DNA of 64,000 nucleotides, from the NCBI GenBank assembly GCA_963823675.1, contig CAWGMT010000012.1, positions 682,001 to 746,000 on the forward strand, given 5' to 3'. The DNA is from CAWGMT01 sp963823675 (GTDB taxonomy: Bacteria > Planctomycetota > Planctomycetia > Isosphaerales > Isosphaeraceae). The notes beneath the pieces were generated by a model. That model was not told the DNA's origin, made no database searches, and saw nothing but the letters and a program-made list of their open reading frames with translations. A program made the position numbers and the translations under genes. Shown here piece after piece: positions 57,229-64,000 of this stretch (positions within the stretch are counted from its first letter, which is position 1; each line of letters starts with the position of its first letter).

Positions 57229-57257
57229 GAGCCTGATGTCAGGCTCGAAAGCCTGAC
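57229..57257. repeat. Nested palindromes in the HlyD gene leader
   Basis: GAGCCTGA-TG-TCAGGCTC (57229-57246) overlaps GTCAGGCT-CGAA-AGCCTGAC (57238-57257). The two hairpins are mutually exclusive. They belong to a dispersed CAGGCT palindrome type, but the alternative pairing could also be regulatory. Confidence 0.5.
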
Positions 57258-57336
57258 CTACCGCATCCACTCACTTACCGTTGGATTGAGCTGGATCGGT
57301 CCCAGAGATCTGTTCGAGCCTCCAAGGAGACCAATC

Positions 57337-59242
57337 ATGGCAATGGATATGTACACCACAGTGACCTCAAGTTCTCTGGCGCATTGGTGGGGCCTGCGGA
57401 TCGTCGCAGCCATCGGCGGCGCAGCGGGGCTTTGCTGGGCGTTGAGTCTGGGACACGAGACGGGCCGATCGCCGTCAAGCACGCTTCCCCCGACGGCTAC
57501 CGTCGAGGTCGACTCAGGAGACGTCGTCGAAGTGGTGACCGAGAATGGCTCGATTGAGAGCTCGGACGATTCACTGGTCCGGTGCCGGGTCGAGTCGTTT
57601 CTGGGGCTCCCCGTGGGTGCGCCCGGCGCAAACCCGATCGCTCAGTTGGCTCAGTCGAGAAATATCCGGGCTGCGCGAACCAGCGCCCTGCCGTCATCCG
57701 GGTCGAGAAACGCGGCCAGCGCCGCGGCAGCCATGAGCAAGGCACAAGCCAGATCGCCGGCAAGTGCGGGCCCGGGTGCGGTCAAGAGCGAGAAGACCGG
57801 GGCCGGAGGGGCCGCGACACTTGCCGCCGGCGCATCGGCGGGAAGATCGCCGGCAACGGGCGCGGCATCGAGCCCCGCGCCCTCGCTCGATTCATCGCTT
57901 GCCTCCAGGAGGCCCGAGATCCGCAGCTTTGGTTATGTCGTCGAGCCGTACACGCCGTTGCGCGAGCCTTCCCGACCAGGGCGCGATCGCCACGGCTCCG
58001 CCCGCGCCACCCGCGATCGTCTCGATCCTCCCCGAGGGAAGCCGCGTCAAGACCGGCGCGGTGGTCTGCGAGCTCGATTCCTCGGTCTTCCGCGACGCCC
58101 TGCCGGTGCAGCAGATCCGCTTCGTGCAGGCGAAGTCCTGGGTCGAGCAAGCGCGCTCCATTCTCGCAGCCAACGAGATCGCACTGCGCGAGTACGAGGA
58201 AGGGATCTTCCCCCAGGACGTCGAGCAGGTGAAACAACATATCACCATCTGTGAGATCGAGCGCGATCGGGCGCTACGGAACCTGGCGTGGTCGCAGGGC
58301 GTTGCTGCCAAGGGCTTCCGGACTCGGGCGCAGGTCGATGCCGACGCCGCCGGGCTCAAGGAGGCCGAGATCACCCTCCACGACGCCCAGTACATGCTCA
58401 ATCGATTGGTCAAGCACACGGGAAGGCGAATCAAGAAGGCGCGCAGGGCGAAGATCAAGGCGATCAGTGCCGACTTGCTCGCCCTCCAATCTTGCCTCTT
58501 GCTGGAAGGCGAGCGGCTCAAACGGATCGCGGCGATGATCGCCAATTGCACGATGCGGGCGCCTCGCGACGGCATCGTCGTCTACGCCAACCGGACAAAT
58601 GCCTGGGGAATGGTCGAGACCCAGATCCGCGAGGGCCTGCTGGTTCACCAGTCACAGCCAATCTTCCGGCTGCTCGACCCCAAGGACATGCACGTGAAGG
58701 CGCGGATCAACGAGTCACAGGTCGCACAGATCCGGTCGGGCCAGCCGGTCCTGATCCACCTGGAGGCCTTTCCCGACCAGCCCATGCGGGGAAGAGTCGC
58801 CGAGATCACGCCGATCCCGTCGCTGGCCAGCGGGCCGTTTTCCGACGTTCGCACCTATTCCGCCACGGTTCGCATCGAGTCGGGCGGCTTCGACGACCTG
58901 CGATCAGGCTTGAGTGCCGAGCTGAGTTTCCTGGTCGAGAGCCGCCACCGCGTGACCCGCGTGCCCCTCGAGGCGATCCGCTGGGCCGACGACCAGGCAT
59001 TCGTCGCGCTCGCGACGGATTCACCCGATGGCCTGGATTGGATGTGGCGGCCGATCGCGGTGGGCGTGACCGATACGACGTATGCCGAGGTCGTCACGGG
59101 CCTCGAGCCCGGCGACCGCGTCATCGCCCAGTGCGAGAGCTTGCCCGAGCCCGAGCCGATCCCGGCACCGACCGAGGAAGTGATGGAAATCGCCATGGAA
59201 GAGCGACACGCGGGTGATCATGCCTCACACAGCCGTCGTTGA
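57337..59242 (+). CDS. HlyD-type membrane fusion/adaptor protein, frame-broken
   Basis: ATG 57337 follows AAGGAGA. The N-terminal membrane anchor (LRIVAAIGGAAGLCWALSLG) and beta-barrel start (TATVEVDSGDVVEVVTENGS) are followed by a long Ala/Ser/Gly-rich insert (about residues 110-200), unusual for the family. Near 57970 the frame changes and continues IVSILPEGSRVKTGAVVCEL, a coiled-coil hairpin (ISADLLALQSCLLLEGERLK), APRDGIVVYANRTNAWG, LLDPKDMHVKARINESQVAQ and VVTGLEPGDRVIAQ. Periplasmic adaptors link an inner-membrane transporter to export. No transporter partner is adjacent before the hydrolase gene. Confidence 0.82.
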
Positions 59243-59340
59243 AACAGACGCCTCGTTCGGTTGGAATCCCTGCCCTGTCGATCTGATCTCCAACGCTCAG
59301 AGTCGTCGTGCACCGCGCAAATCCCTGGGAGGCGAACGTC

Positions 59341-59419
59341 GTTTAACCCGGAGCCGACGGCGACGGCGGCGTTTCACACCGCGGCATTGAACGCCGTCGC
59401 CGTTGGCTCCGGGTTAAAC
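59341..59419. repeat. 28-bp inverted repeat with 23-base loop
   Basis: The left arm (59341-59368, GTTTAACCCGGAGCCGACGG then CGACGGCG) and right arm (59392-59419) pair with one mismatch. It lies between the convergent HlyD-type and hydrolase genes and could terminate both. The sequence looks like a mobile palindrome rather than a simple terminator because there is no U-tract. Confidence 0.7.
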
Positions 59420-59467
59420 GCGTAGCGGAGGCGGCTTGGCCGAGTGGCGGTGAATGAAGCCGGCCGA

Positions 59468-60309
59468 TCAAACCCTGGTCGGTGCGGTCTCAAGGAATTC
59501 GACAAACGCAGGTCTGATCTCGCCGGCGCGCGCAAACAGGATGCTATGGCCGCCGCGCGCGATTCGCACCAGCCTGGCTCCGGGGATGGCCCGCTCGGCC
59601 GCCTCGGCGTGGGAAACGGGGACGATCCGGTCGTCCGTCGCGTGAACGATCAAGGTCGGGACGCGGATGCCGGCCGGCGGCTCGAGAGGCAGCACCTCGA
59701 TCTGAGCCATGTCGTTCCTGCGCCCTGCGCCCGCAGCGTCTCGGGCAGGACGAGCGCGGTGGCAAGCAACTGGCGGCCCGCCGCGCCGACGAAGAGGCCG
59801 AACAGCCGGTAGAGGAACCAGGCCAGCCGGTCCGACGGGCCAATCACCGAGTCGTAGAACTTCTGGGCGCGCGTGCGCTCGCTCGGCAGCTTGCGCCGGG
59901 TCACGGCCGAAACGAGAACCAGTCCCCGGCAGCGATCGGAATGGCGCAAGGCAAACTGAAGCGCCGACGGCCCGCCGCCGGAAAGCCCCAGCGCGACAGC
60001 CTGGCCGACGCCAATCGTATCGAGGAGCGCCGCGTAGGCGTCGGCTTGCTCGGCCGGCGTCGGGCCCGTTTCGAGCGGAGTGCGCAGATAGCCCGGCCGG
60101 GAGACGGCGATCCACCGGGCCAGGTCCTCGCCGAGACTGCGGGCCATGAGCAGCCCCTGGTCATATCCGCCGGGGCGCCCGTGCAAGGCCAGCACGACAG
60201 GCCCTTGCCCGATTTCGGCGTATTCGACCGGGCCGCGCACGGTCACCGCGACCCGGCTGCCCGCCGCCAGTTGCTCGACTGCCCTGCGCCGCCACGTCGC
60301 GTTGTTCAT
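59468..60309 (-). CDS. Alpha/beta hydrolase, frame-broken
   Basis: ATG 60309 starts an alpha/beta-fold hydrolase of about 280 residues. VEYAEIGQGPVVLALHGRPG is the oxyanion-loop strand, VSRPGYLRTPLETG follows, and the nucleophile elbow is ALGLSGGGPSALQFAL. Near 59720 the frame changes and continues IRVPTLIVHATDDRIVPVSH (acid) and ARGGHSILFARAGEIRPAFV (His). The triad is complete after joining. Substrate unknown. Confidence 0.82.
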
Positions 60310-60484
60310 CAGCCGTCCTCCACGCGGAACAGAGAGTCACGAGATTGACTTTTCAGAACCACCCGGGGTGTCTTGCAGAGTTCAAAAAAGTACTCAGTTG
60401 CTTTGCAATTTGAGTGCGGTTTGCGGATGCGATTCTAAACGGCCTTGCACGATTCGGGGAGGGCGAACCTCCGTCGGTGACACG
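60310..60484. other. Intergenic region with palindrome fragment
   Basis: Spacer before the gspF gene, containing a fragment (GGGGAGGGCGAACCTCCGTC, about 60458-60477) of the palindrome family at 45287-45348. No gene is seen. Confidence 0.35.
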
Positions 60485-60546
60485 TCTTTCGCTTCGCGAA
60501 AGAAAGCTTCTTCGCGGAGCGAAAGGGGACACTCATTGTTGCGCTG
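60485..60546. repeat. Pair of TTTCGC-type hairpins
   Basis: TCTTTCGC-TTC-GCGAAAGA (60485-60503) is followed by TTCGC-GGA-GCGAA (60511-60523) and the tail ACACTCATTGTTGCGCTGCG shared with 17359-17400. Two tandem hairpins of the same arm sequence resemble a REP doublet (BIME-like). Confidence 0.65.
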
Positions 60547-60830
60547 CGCCTGAGCTGCCGGCTTACGACAACGACTTCGCTCACAACGCGACCAAGACCA
60601 GCGAACCGAACCCAAGAGCGCAGGGGACGGAAACCGGACGACTGACGACGGTCCATGGACCACGGACCACGGGCAACTGACAACGGACAAAGGACAAATG
60701 TCAAATCCTTTCGCTTGACCCAAACCGGCCCGATGGCGACGATAGGAGATGCGTGAACAGCGAATTCGTGCTCGCATGGCCAAGATACATTCCGCTCTCC
60801 TGGCCGCTTTTCGCCAACAGGAACGATACG

Positions 60831-62144
60831 ATGAGTCGAGATCCGGATGACTTGTTACCGCCCAATCCGGAACGTCCCGGGCGTCCGCCCGACCGGTCGG
60901 AGCGGCCGAAGCCTGGCCGGCAGCCGGAGTACTCGACGTTTCGTCCCAACCCGGTCGGCAAGGTGCCGGCGGGCGGCAAAGCTGGGGTCAGGCCCAAAAG
61001 TTCGTCCAGGTCCGGCGGGCAGAGCGATCCGGATGTCGTCTCGTTCGAGAAGCCCGAGGAGGGGCCGAGGTGGTATGAGCGCATCCTCTTTGGACGGGTG
61101 AGCTCGGGCCAGCTCGCGCAGTTCTCCCGGCAGTTTGCTCACTACCTCAACGCCGGGGTCAACATCACCCGGGCGCTCAACGGCCTGCAGCGGCAGTTCA
61201 GCGGCACGGCGCTGGGGCCGGTTCTGGGGAGGATGCAGCTCGCGATCCGGAGTGGGACGACGCTCGAAGGCGCCATGTCCCGCGAGCGGCAGGTCTTCGG
61301 CCCGATGTACCTGAGCATGATCAAGGTCGCCGAGGCGCGCGGCGGCGTACCCGAGACGCTCAAGATGCTGGCCCACCATTACGAAGCGCGCCAGCGGCTG
61401 ATTCGCCAGGCGCGATCGGCCATGATCTATCCCACGATCGTGCTGATCATCGCCGGGGCCGTCGTTGCCTTGATCTCGATTTTCCTGCTCCCGGTCTTTG
61501 CCAACATCTTGAGAGACATTGCCGGCAGGCGCCAGTTGCCGGCCATCAGCGAGGCCCTGCTGGCCTTCAGCAGCTTTGTGAGGTGGGGCGGCTGGTGGCT
61601 TATTCCGCTGGTCATGATCGGTACGCCAATTTTCTTGATTCACGCGTACAAGACCCGTGAGGGCAAGCGGGTCATGGACCGGCTGGCCCTCATGACTCCC
61701 GTGCTGGGTCAGCTCTGCCGCAAGCTCGACACCGCGCGGTTCTCCCGTACGCTCTCGGTGCTGCTCGACGCCGGGGTCAACGTGGGCAGCTCGATCGACC
61801 TGACCGCCGACGTGCTGGTCATGAGCCCGATCCGCCGCGCCGTTCGGTCGGCCCGAGCCAAGATCGTCGGCGGCAAGGAGCTCAGTGCGATTCTCGACGA
61901 GTCGCACCAGTTCTACCCCGACGTCATCGCAATCGTCGGCTCGGGCGAAGAGACCGGCAAATTACCCGAAAGCCTGGCGCACTTAGCCGACGACTACGAT
62001 GAACAGGTCACGATGATGGTCAAGAACCTGGGGCAGCTCGTCCAGCCGCTCTTGATCGTGATCTTAGGCGGCGTCGTGCTGTTCATCATTCTGGCCGTAT
62101 TCCTGCCGATCATCCAGTTGATCACAACTCTGGCAAGTCCTTGA
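60831..62144 (+). CDS. gspF: Type II secretion / type IV pilus inner-membrane platform protein
   Basis: A 437-residue GspF/PilC-family protein, the membrane platform on which pseudopilins assemble. After a Pro/Arg-rich cytoplasmic N-terminus (residues 1-75), two T2SSF domains are visible: GQLAQFSRQFAHYLNAGVNI ... ALNGL, and LDTARFSRTLSVLLDAGVNV. Membrane helices include MIYPTIVLIIAGAVVALISI, WWLIPLVMIGTPIFLIHAY and LLIVILGGVVLFIILAVFLP. ATG 60831 is chosen after AGGAACG. It may serve the DUF1559-type pseudopilin at 38333-39349. No gspE or other gsp genes are adjacent. Confidence 0.92.
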   Translation: MSRDPDDLLPPNPERPGRPPDRSERPKPGRQPEYSTFRPNPVGKVPAGGKAGVRPKSSSRSGGQSDPDVVSFEKPEEGPRWYERILFGRVSSGQLAQFSRQFAHYLNAGVNITRALNGLQRQFSGTALGPVLGRMQLAIRSGTTLEGAMSRERQVFGPMYLSMIKVAEARGGVPETLKMLAHHYEARQRLIRQARSAMIYPTIVLIIAGAVVALISIFLLPVFANILRDIAGRRQLPAISEALLAFSSFVRWGGWWLIPLVMIGTPIFLIHAYKTREGKRVMDRLALMTPVLGQLCRKLDTARFSRTLSVLLDAGVNVGSSIDLTADVLVMSPIRRAVRSARAKIVGGKELSAILDESHQFYPDVIAIVGSGEETGKLPESLAHLADDYDEQVTMMVKNLGQLVQPLLIVILGGVVLFIILAVFLPIIQLITTLASP

Positions 62145-62178
62145 GCGACCAACGATCAAGAACGATGGGACGTGCGTC

Positions 62179-62337
62179 ATGCCGCTGCTCGATCACTTTC
62201 ATCCTTTCGTGATCCTGGGATGGCGAGGCACTCCGCGAGTTAGTCGCAAACTGGCGCCGTCTGACGCCTTCGGTCAGTCACGCGATCTTCGATGCACCGC
62301 TCCGGCCCCACCTGATCCCACTCGGAAGCGAATTTAG
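62179..62337 (+). pseudogene. DUF4058-like 5' remnant
   Basis: A short frame begins MPLLDHFHP, the near-invariant start of DUF4058 proteins of planctomycetes and cyanobacteria, but diverges right after it. The rest of the 52 codons has no resemblance. Probably a truncated gene start. Confidence 0.3.
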
Positions 62338-62891
62338 GAATCTGCCATCCTCGGGTTCAAGCTGACACGCTTCCTCGCTGTAGCGCAGGGCCTTGCGATA
62401 GCCTCACATTTCTCTTTTCCCGGCACCCCGCACCCGCCACGCGCCACCTCTTCCGTCGTTCCAGTGTCCACGACGTGCGCAATGTTCTGGTGGTCCATCA
62501 TCGCCAGGGCCTGGCGCTCGGCCTCGAAGCGGGCGATCACCTGGCGGCTGTCCATGCCCGGCTTGATGATTTTGAGCGCGACCCTGCGGCGCACCGGCTG
62601 CTGCTGCTCGGCCATGTAGACGGTGACCATTCCCCCCTCGCCGATCTGCTCCATGAGTTTATAGGGCCCGACGACAGTGCCGGGGCGCTCGGCGATCGGC
62701 TGGTAATCTTTGGTCGAGTCGGGGCCCGCCGGAACATGTTCAAGAAAGCCGCCCGAGGTGTCGTGGGCGTGCAAGAGCGATTCGACTTCCCCGCGCAGTT
62801 CGGCGTCGCAGCCACAGGCTTCGTCAAGGTACGCGGCCCGGCGATCGGGGGGCAGCTTGACGGCCGCCTTGAAAATGCCGCTCTCGGACAT
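62334..62891 (-). pseudogene. Truncated serine/threonine protein kinase with TPR remnant
   Basis: From ATG 62891 the frame encodes the planctomycete kinase N-terminus. A scaffold segment LPPDRRAAYLDEACGCDAEL comes first, then the glycine loop LMEQIGEGGMVTVYMAEQ, the Lys strand RRVALKIIKPGMDSRQVIAR and MDHQNIAHVVDTGTTE, stopping about a third into the kinase domain. The catalytic loop and everything after it are absent. About 40 bases further (62320-62405) another reverse frame encodes a TPR piece, YRKALRYSEEACQLEPEDG. The gene therefore seems to have lost its middle by deletion. Confidence 0.7.
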
Positions 62892-62982
62892 GGGGCACTC
62901 CGTCACTCGGATGGTCGCTCTAGATCCTGATGCGCCAACGGCGCCGAAACCCCCGGCGACTTTATGAGCCGACGCCCCGCGG

Positions 62983-64000
62983 CTACTCCGGCAGCGGCGC
63001 GGCGTCCCACACCCGGGCGGTTGCGAGGGCCGCCTGCCGCCGGGACGGGCTCAGCCAGGTCGCCGTCGCCAACCGCTTCAGGACAGCGGCGCGGCGTCCG
63101 AGCTTGCGGAAGAGATCGGCCACGATCTGTTCGGCGGCGCGCCGTTCCAGGTCTTCAGGTGGGACGCTCGCCTCCCAGATCTTGACCGAGCCGTCCACGA
63201 TCGCGCCGGCCGCCAGCCGCTGGCCGTCGGGGCTGAACGCCACCACGCGGAACCAACCGGCATGGCCATAGAGCGTGGACAGTTCCTTGCCACTCTCGCC
63301 GTCCCAGAGCTTCACCGTGCCGTCCCGGCTGCCTGTGGCCAGGCGGCGCCCGTCGGGACTGAACACGACGCCGTTGACCGAACCGCCATGACCCTTGAGC
63401 GTCAGGAGTTCCCAGCCGGTCGCGACGTCCCAGACTTTCACCGTCCGGTCGGAACTGGCCGTGGCCAGTCGGCGCCCGTCTGGGCTGAACGCGACGCTCC
63501 AGATGAACGCGTTGCGCCCGATGGACGCGGTATGGCCCTTGACAGAGATCAGTTCCTGACCGGTCGTGGCGTCCCAGAGCTTCAGCATACCGTCGCGCCC
63601 CCCTGAGGCGATCCGACGTCCGTCCGGGCTGAACGCCAAGTCGAGGGAACGGGTATGTCCGTCCCAGGTGGCCACTTCCTGGCCGGTCGCGGCGTCCCAG
63701 ATCTTCACCACGCCATCGCGGCCACACGCGACCAGTCGGCGCCCGTCCGGGCTGAACTCCGAGCCGTCAACCGGGCCGGTATGGATTTTGCGAGAGGCCA
63801 GCTCCTTGCCGGTCGCGGCGTCCCACACCCTCATCGTCTGGTCACCGCTCGGCTCCGATGGCTTGATGGGGCCGTCCCGTTCCGCGAGGGTCGTCAGGCG
63901 CTGGCCGTTGGGGCTGAACGCCATGCATTCGACAGGCGTGACATGCCCCTTGACGCCCGACAGCACCCGGCCAGTCGCGACATCCCAGATCTTCACCGGA
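62983..64000 (-). CDS. WD40-repeat protein, 5' end outside the window
   Basis: At least seven WD40 blades in a row, for example VKIWDVATGRVLSGVKGH, VKIWDAATGQEVATWDGH, SDRTVKVWDVATGWELLTLK, FSPDGRRLATGSRDGTVKLW and FSPDGQRLAAGAIVDGSVKI. A helical C-terminal tail follows (LERRAAEQIVADLFRKLG). In planctomycetes such arrays usually form the C-terminal half of WD40-containing Ser/Thr kinases; the N-terminus lies beyond 64000. It stops 91 bases before the truncated kinase gene starts, on the same strand. Confidence 0.88.
   Translation of the reverse strand, partial: PVKIWDVATGRVLSGVKGHVTPVECMAFSPNGQRLTTLAERDGPIKPSEPSGDQTMRVWDAATGKELASRKIHTGPVDGSEFSPDGRRLVACGRDGVVKIWDAATGQEVATWDGHTRSLDLAFSPDGRRIASGGRDGMLKLWDATTGQELISVKGHTASIGRNAFIWSVAFSPDGRRLATASSDRTVKVWDVATGWELLTLKGHGGSVNGVVFSPDGRRLATGSRDGTVKLWDGESGKELSTLYGHAGWFRVVAFSPDGQRLAAGAIVDGSVKIWEASVPPEDLERRAAEQIVADLFRKLGRRAAVLKRLATATWLSPSRRQAALATARVWDAAPLPE

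Overview
The window looks like a high-GC planctomycete chromosome, most likely an Isosphaeraceae-type soil or freshwater lineage. The evidence is the set of protein families: a DUF1587/1592/1588/1585 cytochrome-like protein next to a DUF1552 protein, a DUF1559 pseudopilin, DUF1573, DUF1080 and DUF1569 proteins, zinc-ribbon/TPR and WD40/kinase proteins, and the planctomycete long Y1-type transposase. No rRNA, tRNA or CRISPR array was recognised. The placement is inferred from gene families, not from a marker-gene tree.

Layout. 0-7.6 kb: a short SecA paralogue (frame broken), an HNH remnant, intact clpX, a zinc-ribbon/TPR protein, mazEF, and a small-protein/HNH pair between two copies of a 125-bp repeat. 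7.7-9.3 kb: decayed repeat-rich DNA with a transposase remnant. 9.3-27.6 kb: a DUF1570-like metallopeptidase, a DUF1080 hydrolase, a ROK kinase, a REP-associated (RAYT) transposase, DUF1569-recJ, corA, a lipoprotein, a HEAT-like exported protein, a metallo-beta-lactamase-fold protein, the DUF1592-DUF1552 pair, an acyltransferase-like hydrolase, a TPR-like protein and a methyltransferase. 27.7-31.4 kb: a second transposase remnant, a TolB-like gene with one nonsense codon, a small conserved gene and a membrane MutS-like ATPase. 31.6-37.1 kb: the glycine cleavage operon gcvT-gcvH-gcvPA-gcvPB, then hicAB, then a second degraded copy of the gcvPB 3' end. 37.1-40.4 kb: a secretion/surface cluster (C39-like peptidase fusion, Cys-rich exported protein, DUF1559 pseudopilin, DUF1573 lipoprotein). 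40.8-54.6 kb: a GH51 arabinofuranosidase, a molbindin, a DAHP synthase, a WD40/FG-GAP protein, a ParD-VapC pair, SGNH, DUF2891, DUF4375 and patatin genes. 54.8-57.0 kb: palindromic repeats and a group II intron. 57.3-64 kb: an HlyD-type adaptor, an alpha/beta hydrolase, GspF, and a kinase/WD40/TPR region.

Two general properties matter to any reader. First, at least fifteen otherwise recognisable genes, including recJ and the DAHP synthase, change frame once or more, mostly by one or two bases in GC-rich runs. Residual sequence error is the simplest explanation for many, so I annotate whole gene spans and state where the frame changes. Second, the intergenic DNA is full of short palindromes. 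Several families share a CGC-TCC-GCG core with different flanking arms, and a RAYT transposase of the type that mobilises such elements is present.

The most interesting candidates are hicAB sitting between gcvPB and a degraded duplicate of the gcvPB tail; a recurrent two-gene cassette (small helical protein plus HNH nuclease with overlapping stop/start), seen intact once and decayed once, with one further HNH remnant; and a group II intron abutting one of the local palindromic repeats.
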